Shown: positions 37,883-47,577, numbered from the stretch's first letter. The stretch is 64,000 nt of DNA from an uncultured SAR116 cluster alpha proteobacterium (GCA_902518965.1 CABYIQ010000001.1:1-64000); one strand, 5' to 3'. Notes: a model not told the origin generated them from the sequence alone. Translations and numbers: made by a program.

Positions 37883-38707
37883 CTAAAGCTCCAGCTTAGC
37901 ATGGCGGTTTACATCTTTGTAAAGCAGATAGCGAAATGGCTCTGGACCGGCAGCATAGCAGGCTTGCGGACAGAAGGCCCGCAACCACATATAGTCACCT
38001 GCCTCAACCTCTATCCAGTTCTGGTTTAAATGATAAACGGCCTTTCCCTGCAAAACATATAAACCATGTTCCATGACATGTGTTTCAGCAAAGGGGATCA
38101 CGCCACCTGGCTGGAAGGTGACAATATTCACATGCATATCATGGCGGATATCATCTGGTTCAACAAAACGGCTTGTTGCCCAGACACCATTCGTGTCCGG
38201 CATATCAACAGCTTTTACATCCTGGTCTGAACTCACAAACGCCTCTGGTCGATCAATGCCCTCTATGCTCTGATAACGTTTCCGGATCCAGTGAAATCGG
38301 CAAGGATGTGCAGAACGGTTTTGAACAGACCAGTCTGACCCGGAAGGAACGTAGGCATATCCACCTGTTTGCAGGTCATATAAATGACCATCAATAATTA
38401 CTTGAAGCTCTCCTGACACAATGAATATAACCGACTGAGCCTCACTGTCATTTTCAGGTTGCACGGAACCGCCACCCGCATCAACCACCATAATGTAATG
38501 CGAGAAGGTTTCCGCAAAACCAGTTAATGGCCGGGCCAATACCCACAACCGAGTTTTATCCCAAAACGGCAGGTAGCTTGTCGTAATGTCTGATAATGTG
38601 CCTTTTGGAATGAAGGCGTAAGCGTCTGTAAAAATAGCCCGGTCAGTCAGTAATTGTGACTGCGGCGGTAGGCCGCCATCTGGAGTATAATAAGGCGGTG
38701 AGGTCAT
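37883..38707 (-). CDS. allE: (S)-ureidoglycine aminohydrolase-like bicupin
   Basis: Two cupin repeats; YTPDGGLPPQSQLLTDRAIFTDAYAFIPKGTLSDI...FQPGGVIPFAETHVMEHGLYVLQG...DYMWLRAFCPQACYAAG. Confidence 0.88.
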   Translation of the reverse strand: MTSPPYYTPDGGLPPQSQLLTDRAIFTDAYAFIPKGTLSDITTSYLPFWDKTRLWVLARPLTGFAETFSHYIMVVDAGGGSVQPENDSEAQSVIFIVSGELQVIIDGHLYDLQTGGYAYVPSGSDWSVQNRSAHPCRFHWIRKRYQSIEGIDRPEAFVSSDQDVKAVDMPDTNGVWATSRFVEPDDIRHDMHVNIVTFQPGGVIPFAETHVMEHGLYVLQGKAVYHLNQNWIEVEAGDYMWLRAFCPQACYAAGPEPFRYLLYKDVNRHAKLEL

Positions 38708-38738
38708 ATGTTTATTATGTCTTGTCTATCTATTTTAT

Positions 38739-40199
38739 TTAGTTGATCTGCGCTGACATCTGGGCGAAAAAGTCATCCACACGCAATCGTGCTATTTTTT
38801 CAACCTGTTGGCAAGCCTCTGCAAATTCCTCTTCTTGTGTATTGTTTAGGCGTTGTTCAAAGATGGTTTGTATTTCCGGCGCTGACAGACCCCTCACAGC
38901 GATGATAAAAGGAAAGGAAAATCTTTGTTTGTAGGCGTCATTCAGATTCTTGAAAGCACCTTGCTGCTCTTGGGTTAATACGTCCAGACCAGCTGATGCC
39001 TGCTCAGCTGATGAAGCATCAGTCAGCTGTTTTGCTTTTGCAAGTTTGCCAGCAAGGTCAGGATGCGCATTCAACACCGCGAGGCGTTGTTCGGAAGAGG
39101 CTAGGCGAAACTGCCTGCATAAGACTGAATGCAAACCAGTGGCCGTGTCTATGGACGGGCTTATTTCCGTGTCATAAGCCTGTTCAGCAACCCAAGGGGA
39201 ATGTTCAAAAACAGACCCAAATGCTGAAACAAAATCTTTTTTTGACATTTGTGAAGGACGGTAGACTGGCTGATACGGATAAGCCGCTTGCCAGCATTCA
39301 GCAATAGACAGGCGACTTGCAAACCACACGCCTGTTTTCTGAGCAGCATAATCTATGAAGGATTGAACTGCCTGCAACCTGCCTGGCCTGCCAGCAAGCC
39401 GGCAATGTAGACCAATATTCATAATCCGAGCCTTACCAGCTATGCCTTCTGCATACAAAACATCGAATGTATCTTTTAAGTAGTCAAAAAACTGCTGTCC
39501 AGAATTAAAGCCCTGAGGTGTAGCAAAGCGCATATCATTCGCATCAAGCGTATAAGGAACCATCAGCTGTGGGCCTGACGAAGTGTCCTGATAATAGGGC
39601 AAATCATCCGCATAGCTATCTGCCTGGTAGGTACAGATGCCCTGTTCAGCAACTAAATCAACTGTGTTTTCTGAGCAACGACCTGTATACCAACCACTTG
39701 GTGGTGTGCCGACCACAGCTTCATGCATCCTTATCGCTTGCACAATTTCAGCTCGCTCTTCCGAAGGCGTATAGTCCTTGTAATCGATCCATTTCAGCCC
39801 ATGTGAGGCAATTTCCCAGCCGGCCTGCTTCATCGCTGCAACCTGTTCAGGGGCACGTGCAAGCGCGGTTGCCACACCAAAAACAGTGACAGGTATATTT
39901 TGAGCTGTGAACAAATCAAAGAGCCGCCAAAAGCCTGTGCGCGCCCCATATTCATATATAGATTCCATGTTCCAATGCCGCTGGCCAGGCCAAGGTGCAG
40001 CACCGACGATTTCTGACAGAAAGGCTTCTGATTCAGAATCGCCATGTAAAAGACAGCGCTCACCCCCTTCTTCATAATTGACAACAAACTGGACAGCCAG
40101 TTTTGCATCATCAGGCCAAGGCGGGGCAGGGACATGTCTGCCAAAACCTGTCATATCACGTGGATAATAAACCATTTCTGTCTTGTCCCTATCTGTCAA
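38739..40199 (-). CDS. puuE: Fused allantoinase (PuuE, polysaccharide-deacetylase fold) / OHCU decarboxylase (UraD)
   Basis: N-terminal PRDMTGFGRHVPAPPWPDDAKLAVQFVVNYEEGGE...; C-terminal FVSAFGSVFEHSPWVAEQA...LNAHPDLAGKLA...FKNLNDAYKQRFSFPFIIAVRG (OHCU decarboxylase). Confidence 0.93.
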   Translation of the reverse strand: MTDRDKTEMVYYPRDMTGFGRHVPAPPWPDDAKLAVQFVVNYEEGGERCLLHGDSESEAFLSEIVGAAPWPGQRHWNMESIYEYGARTGFWRLFDLFTAQNIPVTVFGVATALARAPEQVAAMKQAGWEIASHGLKWIDYKDYTPSEERAEIVQAIRMHEAVVGTPPSGWYTGRCSENTVDLVAEQGICTYQADSYADDLPYYQDTSSGPQLMVPYTLDANDMRFATPQGFNSGQQFFDYLKDTFDVLYAEGIAGKARIMNIGLHCRLAGRPGRLQAVQSFIDYAAQKTGVWFASRLSIAECWQAAYPYQPVYRPSQMSKKDFVSAFGSVFEHSPWVAEQAYDTEISPSIDTATGLHSVLCRQFRLASSEQRLAVLNAHPDLAGKLAKAKQLTDASSAEQASAGLDVLTQEQQGAFKNLNDAYKQRFSFPFIIAVRGLSAPEIQTIFEQRLNNTQEEEFAEACQQVEKIARLRVDDFFAQMSAQIN

Positions 40200-40322
40200 T
40201 TTTCATCAAACTGTTGATAATATTGAGACAGACCAGCGCCAGTCAATCAAGAAAAAGATAGAAACCAATGGTTAAAAACAGTTAAATGAGAACAATGAAA
40301 ATTGCAGCCTAAGGATATATCG

Positions 40323-40682
40323 ATGCAGACAGGTTTTTTGACTACCCATGTATTGGATACGGCACGGGGCAGTCCGGCAGGCGGCCTTCACATCACTTTA
40401 CTCAGACTGAATAACCACGAGTATAAAGCTGTCAGCACAGCAGTAACTAATGAGGATGGCCGCACAGACAGCCCTATCCTGACAACTGACGACTTTCAAA
40501 CAGGACAATACCGGCTGGTCTTTCATGCCGGATCTTATCTGAATTTGCATTTTTCTGATCTGCCAGAACCAAAATTCCTGTCAGATATCCCAATAGACTT
40601 CGCAATGGCAGATGCGGCGTCTCATTATCATGTTCCCCTGCTGCTCTCGCCTTTTGGCTATTCGACCTATCGCGGCAGCTGA
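40323..40682 (+). CDS. uraH: 5-hydroxyisourate hydrolase
   Basis: LTTHVLDTARGSPAGGLHI...FAMADAASHYHVPLLLSPFGYSTYRGS (YRGS C-terminus). Confidence 0.95.
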   Translation: MQTGFLTTHVLDTARGSPAGGLHITLLRLNNHEYKAVSTAVTNEDGRTDSPILTTDDFQTGQYRLVFHAGSYLNLHFSDLPEPKFLSDIPIDFAMADAASHYHVPLLLSPFGYSTYRGS

Positions 40683-40694
40683 TGGGGTTTTCAG

Positions 40695-41963
40695 ATGGAT
40701 GCTGAACTGATTTACCTTATTGGACTGGACTGGGCAGAATTCGCCTTACGATGGCTGCATGTTGTCACCGCCATTGCCTGGATTGGATCATCTTTTTATT
40801 TTATCGCTCTGGATCTGGGGCTGCGTAAGGACAGGACTTTGCCTGATGGCGTTCATGGTGAGGAATGGCAGGTTCATGGAGGCGGATTCTACCACATTCA
40901 GAAATATCTGGTTGCTCCAGCTGCTCTGCCTGAACATTTAACCTGGTTTAAATGGGAATCTTATGCGACCTGGCTGTCCGGCTTTGCGCTAATGGTTGTG
41001 GTTTATTATTTAGGCGCTGAGCTGTATCTGGTTGACCTAGACAAATCAGAGCTGCCTGCTTGGTCAGCCATTCTAATCTCGCTTGGCGTTCTAGCTGTTG
41101 GCTGGGTGGGGTATGATTTTTTATGTAAATCCAGCTTCGGCAAGCAAACAACAGCCCTGATGCTTACTCTATATATTCTACTGGTCATTATGGCTTATTC
41201 GCTGGATCAGATATTTACAGGACGGGCTGCCTTTTTGCATTTGGGCGCAGTTACCGCCACAATCATGTCTTTTAACGTACTGGTGATTATCATCCCTAAT
41301 CAGCGTATTGTTGTTGCTGATCTGAAAGCCGGACATGCGCCTGATGCTCGCTATGGCCAAATCGCAAAACAAAGGTCAACACATAATAATTATTTAACAC
41401 TGCCTGTTATTTTCTTTATGTTGTCCAATCATTATCCGCTGGCCTATTCAACAGATTATAGCTGGGTCATCGCTGCATTGGTGTTTTTGATGGGCGTATC
41501 AATCCGCCATTATTTTAACAGCCGTCACGCTCGCCAAGGCAATCCGCTCTGGACATGGGCCATAACCGCTGGCCTATTCATCGCCATCATTATCCTATCG
41601 CTAATGCCTGCCTTTATGGACAAGAATGAAGCAGAAAAGATAGCTTCAACCAAGCAACAATTTACAACTGAACAAATTACACTTGCCAGAGCAGATGAAT
41701 TTGAAGAGGTCAGGGATATTGTTCTTGGCCGCTGCAGCATGTGCCATGCGAGCGAGCCGTATTATGAGCGCATCCTCTGGCCACCAAAGGGAGTCATGCT
41801 TGAAACCGATCAGCAGATCATCACACAGGCAAAATCCATCATCATGCAGTCTGCCCTGTCCCATGCCATGCCACCCGCAAATGTCAGCTATATGGAACCA
41901 GAAGAACGCCGGACACTACTGCGCTGGTTTACAGCCAGCCTGTCATCACAAACTGCTCAGTAA
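40695..41963 (+). CDS. puuD: Membrane urate oxidase PuuD with C-terminal cytochrome c-like domain
   Basis: WLHVVTAIAWIGSSFYFIALDLGLR, HHxx-rich multi-TM, C-terminal GRCSMCHASEP heme motif. Confidence 0.93.
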   Translation: MDAELIYLIGLDWAEFALRWLHVVTAIAWIGSSFYFIALDLGLRKDRTLPDGVHGEEWQVHGGGFYHIQKYLVAPAALPEHLTWFKWESYATWLSGFALMVVVYYLGAELYLVDLDKSELPAWSAILISLGVLAVGWVGYDFLCKSSFGKQTTALMLTLYILLVIMAYSLDQIFTGRAAFLHLGAVTATIMSFNVLVIIIPNQRIVVADLKAGHAPDARYGQIAKQRSTHNNYLTLPVIFFMLSNHYPLAYSTDYSWVIAALVFLMGVSIRHYFNSRHARQGNPLWTWAITAGLFIAIIILSLMPAFMDKNEAEKIASTKQQFTTEQITLARADEFEEVRDIVLGRCSMCHASEPYYERILWPPKGVMLETDQQIITQAKSIIMQSALSHAMPPANVSYMEPEERRTLLRWFTASLSSQTAQ

Positions 41964-42151
41964 GGTGAGGATGCAGCGTGTTTTCATGGTGAGCCCACAA
42001 GCAAAAACAAAGCCTATACATGCATTTAAACGCGATTGCGCAGGCAGGACTACCCAAACTTGCACGGTGTTAAAAACAACACAAATAACACCAGAGCATT
42101 AGAAGACAGATCAGTGGTATTCAAGCTCAAACGCTCGCCTTCCACGCTCTA

Positions 42152-42319
42152 TTAGTTTTTAAGATTATTGTGATGATCACTCTGTTTCTTTTTCTGATTT
42201 TCATGCAGATATTCAACCAGATATACAAAGGCCATAACACCAATAAACCAGGCCACAAACTGGTCTTGCAGATGTTCTGTTAGCACTCGGTCATCTTTAC
42301 TATTCTGTTCAGGTGGCAT
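42152..42319 (-). CDS. Small single-TM protein
   Basis: MPPEQNSKDDRVLTEHLQDQFVAWFIGVMAFVYLVEYLHENQKK...; TM-like segment; overlaps the end of the GAF gene. Confidence 0.5.
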   Translation of the reverse strand: MPPEQNSKDDRVLTEHLQDQFVAWFIGVMAFVYLVEYLHENQKKKQSDHHNNLKN

Positions 42320-42779
42320 CTTCAGGCCTGGCGGCAAACAAATCGCGCAGCAGCCTGTCTAGCTGCTCTGCATATTGCTTGTTGAAAAAAGCACGTTGAT
42401 CAGAATCAATATCCAATACAGCAAACAACTGAGCTGACCTGTCAAAAATCGGCACCACCAATTCAGATCGGGTGCTGCTGGAACAAGCTATATGCCCGTC
42501 AAACTGGTCAACGTCATCCACAATCTGTGTCTGTTTAAATCTGGCAGCAGCACCGCAAACTCCCTTATCAAAGGGAATGACAAGACAGCCATGACCACCT
42601 TGATATGGGCCAATCTTCAGGATATTTTCATCAACAACTCGGTAAAAACCTACCCAATCAAAGCCCTCTATCTGCTGATATAAATGACATGAAATTGTCG
42701 CCATCAACGCAATTTCATCTGTCTCACCCGCACACAAAGCTCTGATTTCATCAATGGTCTGCTGAAAATCAATGGGCAT
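42309..42779 (-). CDS. msrC: GAF-domain protein, free methionine-(R)-sulfoxide reductase-like
   Basis: FDWVGFYRV...LKIGPYQGGHGCLVIPFDKGVCGAAARFKQTQIVDDVDQFDGHIACSSSTRSELVVPI. Confidence 0.88.
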   Translation of the reverse strand: MPIDFQQTIDEIRALCAGETDEIALMATISCHLYQQIEGFDWVGFYRVVDENILKIGPYQGGHGCLVIPFDKGVCGAAARFKQTQIVDDVDQFDGHIACSSSTRSELVVPIFDRSAQLFAVLDIDSDQRAFFNKQYAEQLDRLLRDLFAARPEDAT

Positions 42780-42803
42780 CTTCCTGACCTATTTTTGTTG
42801 CGC

Positions 42804-43163
42804 TTAATCAGGCTTCGACAAGGTCTTGGGGTTTGCCTGCCAGCGCCGGTGCATAACATCACTTTTTAAATCCTCACGCAACTTATCATGGGAAACACCG
42901 ATATCCTGTCTGTCCCGCAGGGCTTTTGCAAGCTGAGGACAGGAAAAGGGCTGACCTGACAACTTGAACCTAACATCAGCTTGTTCTCGGTTGTCCAGCT
43001 GCAAATGTGCCGCCAGTATTTCAAGGCTGCGTCTAATCATTGCAGCATTATATTTCTGATTTTCGGGCAACACAGATGCAATCTGACCTGTGAAGTCAGC
43101 ATAAAGCGCATCTATAAGCCCTTTTATCTGCGAAGATGTTCTGTCCAGTCCATTTTCCACCAT
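42804..43163 (-). CDS. DUF6285-like protein
   Basis: Small protein next to APH-type kinase and acyl-CoA dehydrogenase; family assignment from context and pattern AAHLQL...LREDLKSDVMHRRWQANP. Confidence 0.6.
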   Translation of the reverse strand: MVENGLDRTSSQIKGLIDALYADFTGQIASVLPENQKYNAAMIRRSLEILAAHLQLDNREQADVRFKLSGQPFSCPQLAKALRDRQDIGVSHDKLREDLKSDVMHRRWQANPKTLSKPD

Positions 43164-43180
43164 AACGCAAACTCCCTTTC

Positions 43181-44269
43181 TCAGCTGTCAAGATCCGCCC
43201 ATATGTCTTGCTCAATCTCATCAATCAAATTCAGCATATTCATTTCCATTTCTGGGACGAGATAACCTGACAAGGCCAATTCTAAGGATAATTCCTGTCC
43301 AGAATTGTTGCGGGCTGCCTGTTGCAGCGCAATAACTGCCCACCTTATTTCAGCCATAACCTGCCAATAACCGATTGCGGTTAAATTCAATGACTGCCCA
43401 CTTGCGGCTTCATAAGCTTTTTGGAAGGTTGAAAACGTGCCCAAGCCACCAACAGGCAGCTGATCATTACCAAACCGCCAACATCTAGCACACAGCCAAC
43501 CAATATCTTCATGCCGATCGCTCCAGCCAGCAAATTCCCAGTCAAGAAGGGCGGTACATTTCCCATCCTCAATCAGAAAATTACCTGTTCTGAAATCACG
43601 GTGACACAAAACTGGTGCAGCTGGGTCAGCCCAAATTGGGAGATGGTCCTCAAGCCAGTTCAAACTGTATTCCAAAACAGGGTGAGCTGTTCCTAAATTA
43701 TCAAGGGCCGCGCGCATCTGAGCGATTTGAAAACTGGCAGCAGACCCTTCATAGCGCGGCAGAAAAAACAGCAACTCTTCTGATCCTAATCCCTTTGTCT
43801 TAAACTTTGTCTGCGGCGTAATTGAGTGAAGCTTTGCCATAATATGGCCAAGCTGGACTACAAGCTCCAGGCCCTGTTCTGCAAGTCCCGGACTGCGGAC
43901 AAGCTTGCGGGCCTGTGCCTGACCAGGCATGGCTGTCATGATAAAAAATGGTCGACCCAGGACAGTATTATCAGAACAGAAATACAAGGGTTCAGGAACA
44001 GTTACCCCATGCAGAAAAGCTGCCTGCAATAAGCTGAATTCATTTGATCGGCTGTTAGATACTGCTACGCTTGATGCCGCATCTGTTCGCAGCACCCAAC
44101 TCTGGTGTCCGTCGTGTGCCCCCCCTGTAATCCGCAGCTGTAACAGCCAGTTTTCCTGAATCGCACCACCTGATAGTTTTTCAACGCGCAAACAGTCAAA
44201 TCTATCAGCGCCTGTTCGAGTCTGCAGCCATGCTAGGACAGGCCCACAATCCTCTGCCAAAGTGGTCAT
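43181..44269 (-). CDS. APH-type phosphotransferase (ACAD10/11 kinase-domain-like)
   Basis: VLCHRDFRTGNFLIEDGKCTALLDWEFAGWSDRHEDIGWLCARCWRF; start at ATG 44269 preferred to the longer track ORF. Confidence 0.88.
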   Translation of the reverse strand: MTTLAEDCGPVLAWLQTRTGADRFDCLRVEKLSGGAIQENWLLQLRITGGAHDGHQSWVLRTDAASSVAVSNSRSNEFSLLQAAFLHGVTVPEPLYFCSDNTVLGRPFFIMTAMPGQAQARKLVRSPGLAEQGLELVVQLGHIMAKLHSITPQTKFKTKGLGSEELLFFLPRYEGSAASFQIAQMRAALDNLGTAHPVLEYSLNWLEDHLPIWADPAAPVLCHRDFRTGNFLIEDGKCTALLDWEFAGWSDRHEDIGWLCARCWRFGNDQLPVGGLGTFSTFQKAYEAASGQSLNLTAIGYWQVMAEIRWAVIALQQAARNNSGQELSLELALSGYLVPEMEMNMLNLIDEIEQDIWADLDS

Positions 44270-44276
44270 ACCGATA

Positions 44277-45473
44277 TCAGCCCCATTGCCAGTAATCATT
44301 ACCCTGTTCAGCATAGTGACGTGCCAGCACCATCTTATGCACTTCATCAGCACCATCAACAAGACGAGCCTGACGGGCATAACGATAAATCCATTCCAGA
44401 GGTGTGTCTTTGGCATAACCCCGCGCCCCGTTCAGCTGTATCGCTGTATCCACTGCCTTATGCAGGGTATTAGCAACATGAATTTTTGCTGATGATATTT
44501 CCTTACGGGCAAAGTGACCCTGATCAAGGCTCCAGGCCGCATGCATCACTAAGAGCCGGCCAATCTGAATTTCATGTGCCAGCTCTCCCATTTTGATCTG
44601 GATAGATTCGCGCTCAGCCAGCTTGATGCCAAAACCTTCGCGATGGGCAATGTAATCTGCCGCAATTTCCATAGACCGCTTGGCGAGACCTAGCCAGCGC
44701 ATGCAATGGGTTAACCGCGCCGGCCCCAATCTGATTTGAGTGACTTTCAACCCGTCACCAACCTCCATCAGCCGATTTTCATCCGGAATTTCAAGTCCTT
44801 CAAAAATCAGTTCACAATGCCCACCATGCTCTTCAGGGCCCATAATTGGAATTCGCCGCTTGATATGCCATCCCGGCTGATCTTTGTGGAACAAAAAAGC
44901 GGTCAGGCCTTTTCGTCTGTCATTTGAGGTTCTGGCCACAAGAATGAAATGAGCCGCTTCTTCTGCACCGGTTATGTACCATTTATGGCCGTTTATAATC
45001 CATTTATCTCCTTTGTTTTCTGCCGTTGTTCGCATCATTGATGGATCAGACCCGCTGCCCGGTGCAGGCTCTGTCATGGCAAAAGATGACCTGACTTCCC
45101 CATCAATAACCGGCTGTAAAAACCAGTCCTTTTGAGCATCAGTTCCAATCTTGGACAACAGACTGATGTTACCATCGTCAGGTGCGGCACAATTCATGAT
45201 CACAGGCCCAAAAATTGATCTATTGGCCTCTTCATAAAAGGCTGCCCATGCGCTGACTGGCAAGCCAAGGCCACCTCTGTCCTTTGGAGCCTGCGGAGCC
45301 CAGAGGCCAGCTGCCTTTGCAGCAGCCCGCTTTTCTTTCAGAACAGGCAGTGCAATATTTTCATGATCATCATAATGCGCACGGTCTTCTTCCAGATAAA
45401 GAACCGCATCTCCAATAAAATTTCTGACCTGAGTGCGTAAATCTTCCCATTCAGGTTTGAGTGTAAAATCCAT
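44277..45473 (-). CDS. Acyl-CoA dehydrogenase (ACAD11-like)
   Basis: SFAMTEPAPGSGSDPSMMRTTAENKGDKWIINGHKWYITGAEEA...IQLNGARGYAKDTPLEWIYRYARQARLVDGADEVHKMVLAR. Confidence 0.92.
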   Translation of the reverse strand: MDFTLKPEWEDLRTQVRNFIGDAVLYLEEDRAHYDDHENIALPVLKEKRAAAKAAGLWAPQAPKDRGGLGLPVSAWAAFYEEANRSIFGPVIMNCAAPDDGNISLLSKIGTDAQKDWFLQPVIDGEVRSSFAMTEPAPGSGSDPSMMRTTAENKGDKWIINGHKWYITGAEEAAHFILVARTSNDRRKGLTAFLFHKDQPGWHIKRRIPIMGPEEHGGHCELIFEGLEIPDENRLMEVGDGLKVTQIRLGPARLTHCMRWLGLAKRSMEIAADYIAHREGFGIKLAERESIQIKMGELAHEIQIGRLLVMHAAWSLDQGHFARKEISSAKIHVANTLHKAVDTAIQLNGARGYAKDTPLEWIYRYARQARLVDGADEVHKMVLARHYAEQGNDYWQWG

Positions 45474-45533
45474 TCTCTTAATTCCTGTTAGTGCAATTGC
45501 ACCCTTTTCTTTCTATCTGGTTGATAATCCGAG

Positions 45534-46460
45534 TTAAAATCCAACCTTATCCGCCCCTTTTAGTTTAAGCATGCCTCGGGCTTCATCAGGAGTGGCAATT
45601 TCGAGCCCCATGCCTTCGATTAATTTCCGTACCTGTGTGACCTGTTCAGCATTTGATGTAGCCAGCTGTTTTGGTTTAATCCATAAACTGTCCTCAAGGC
45701 CAACCCGCACATTTCCACCCATGCCGGCAGCCATCGCCGCGATGCGCATCTGATGCCGTCCAGCCCCTAGGACTGACCAGTGAAACTGATCTCCAAACAA
45801 ACGATCGGCTGTACGTTTCATATGCATGACATCTTCAGAGTCTGTGCCTATGCCCCCCAGAATGCCAAAAACTGACTGAATAAAGAACGGAGGTTTAACA
45901 ATGCCCCGATCTGCAAAATGTGCCAGAGTATATAAATGGCCAATATCATAACATTCAATTTCAAAGCGGGTGCCGTTTTCTGCACAGGTGGTCAGAATAT
46001 ATTCAATATCAGCGAATGTATTTTTGAAAATCAGACTAGTAGAGCCCGCTAGATAGGGCTCTTCCCAATCATGTTTGAATTCACTGAACCGGCTGAGCAT
46101 GGGGTAAAGCCCGAAATTCATCGATCCCATATTCAATGAGGCTACTTCTGGCCTGAATTGTTCTGCAGGACGCACACGTTCCTGCACCGTCATTGTTGGG
46201 GCGCCGCCTGTGGTGATGTTGACAACTGCATCTGTTGCCTGTTTAACAACCTGCAAAATAGGTGCAAACGCCTCAGGGCTTTGATCTGGTCGACCCGTTT
46301 CCGGGTCACGAGCATGAATGTGAACAAGGGCTGCACCTGCTTCTGCAGCTTCAATCGCTGCTGTGGCAACCTGCTGCGGCGTGACAGGCAAATGCGGAGA
46401 CATGGAGGGGGTATGAATTGCGCCCGTAACCGCACAGGTAATCATCACTTTTTTTGCCAT
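45534..46460 (-). CDS. BKACE family (beta-keto acid cleavage enzyme, DUF849)
   Basis: MITCAVTGAIHTPSMSPHLPVTPQQVATAAIEAAEAGAALVHIHARDPETGRPDQ...GGNVRVGLEDSLW. Confidence 0.93.
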   Translation of the reverse strand: MAKKVMITCAVTGAIHTPSMSPHLPVTPQQVATAAIEAAEAGAALVHIHARDPETGRPDQSPEAFAPILQVVKQATDAVVNITTGGAPTMTVQERVRPAEQFRPEVASLNMGSMNFGLYPMLSRFSEFKHDWEEPYLAGSTSLIFKNTFADIEYILTTCAENGTRFEIECYDIGHLYTLAHFADRGIVKPPFFIQSVFGILGGIGTDSEDVMHMKRTADRLFGDQFHWSVLGAGRHQMRIAAMAAGMGGNVRVGLEDSLWIKPKQLATSNAEQVTQVRKLIEGMGLEIATPDEARGMLKLKGADKVGF

Positions 46461-46484
46461 GCATTCTCTCCTTCACCCGAGGCA

Positions 46485-47462
46485 CTATACCTCCTCTTGG
46501 TTACGTTGTTTTTTCCATGCCGACAAGCTGGCCAGACGTTCGTTCCGCCACGCGGTACGCCGCAGAATATCGTCCTTACCCAGCCTTGTCTTCCAGTTCT
46601 GGACAATGGTTTTGGTCACAGAAGGGTCGAACACTGTCTGCCCAGGAGGTTCTGCTGCCATATCGCGGAATAGACTGCAATAACGCTGAAAATAATCATC
46701 GGCCCCTTCAGGAGCATTCAATTCTATGGTTTCAAACGGACCCATAAAGGCCCAGCGCATGCCCAGACCATCTTTCATAGTTTTGTCCAAATCCTCAACA
46801 CTGATTACATCTTCATGCAGTAAGCGCAGGGCTTCTGCAAGCACAGCCCCTTGCAAACGGTTAAGTACAAAGCCCTGCTTTTCGGCTTTAATCCTGACAG
46901 GAACCATACCGCACTCTGCATAGATTTGATAAGCTTGTTCCAGTATATTTGATGATGTCCAAGGCGAGCCGCACAGTTCAACAAGTGGAACCAGATGCGG
47001 AGGATTCACCGGATGGCCCACAAAACATCTATGACGCCCAGATAAATTTTTTGTAAACTGAGATGCAATAATAGCAGATGTTGATGAGGCGATTGGTATA
47101 TCAGACGGGGCTAGCTGATCAAGCGCCTCAAACAAGCTGCGCTTTATTTCAATTCGTTCGGGACCATTTTCCTGTATAAAATCAGCCCCTGTCAGAGCTG
47201 AACTCAGATCACCAGTAATTGTCAGCTTTTCTCGAACAGATTGTGGGTCTGCCAACAGGCCATGCCGATACAAAATCGCTGCTTCCTGCATTACAGTGTC
47301 TGCTAGCTTATCTAGACAGGCCTCATCAGTATCCTGCAGCACCACCTGATGGCCTGCATGCGCAAAAACAACCGCCCATGAGCGCCCAATAAGACCAGAG
47401 CCAATGATTGCGATTTTCATCATCTGTTTATCCTTATCACCTGCCGCCTCCTCAGACTGCAC
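46485..47462 (-). CDS. 3-hydroxyacyl-CoA dehydrogenase family (carnitine/L-gulonate 3-dehydrogenase-like)
   Basis: KIAIIGSGLIGRSWAVVFAHAGHQVVLQD...GHPVNPPHLVPLVELCGSPWT...QGFVLNRLQGAVLAEALRL; ATG likely at MMKIAIIG. Confidence 0.88.
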   Translation of the reverse strand: MQSEEAAGDKDKQMMKIAIIGSGLIGRSWAVVFAHAGHQVVLQDTDEACLDKLADTVMQEAAILYRHGLLADPQSVREKLTITGDLSSALTGADFIQENGPERIEIKRSLFEALDQLAPSDIPIASSTSAIIASQFTKNLSGRHRCFVGHPVNPPHLVPLVELCGSPWTSSNILEQAYQIYAECGMVPVRIKAEKQGFVLNRLQGAVLAEALRLLHEDVISVEDLDKTMKDGLGMRWAFMGPFETIELNAPEGADDYFQRYCSLFRDMAAEPPGQTVFDPSVTKTIVQNWKTRLGKDDILRRTAWRNERLASLSAWKKQRNQEEV

Positions 47463-47577
47463 AACTGTCTCAGCTGATTGTCAACCATTTGACTTATGCC
47501 CGGCAAACAAACACATTGAGATTATCCTGTCAGACAGAACAGACATATAGAATACGAGAGGGAACAGGTACAAAGAT

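Noticed and set aside
43181-44269. Aminoglycoside-resistance gene
   Set aside because: The APH fold is present but the neighbourhood (ACAD, DUF6285) and sequence match the ACAD10/11 kinase type, not a resistance enzyme
46158-46673. 171-aa plus-strand ORF opposite BKACE and hydroxyacyl-CoA dehydrogenase genes
   Set aside because: Fully antisense to two strongly recognisable CDSs; low-complexity Cys/Arg/Phe-rich translation with no domain pattern
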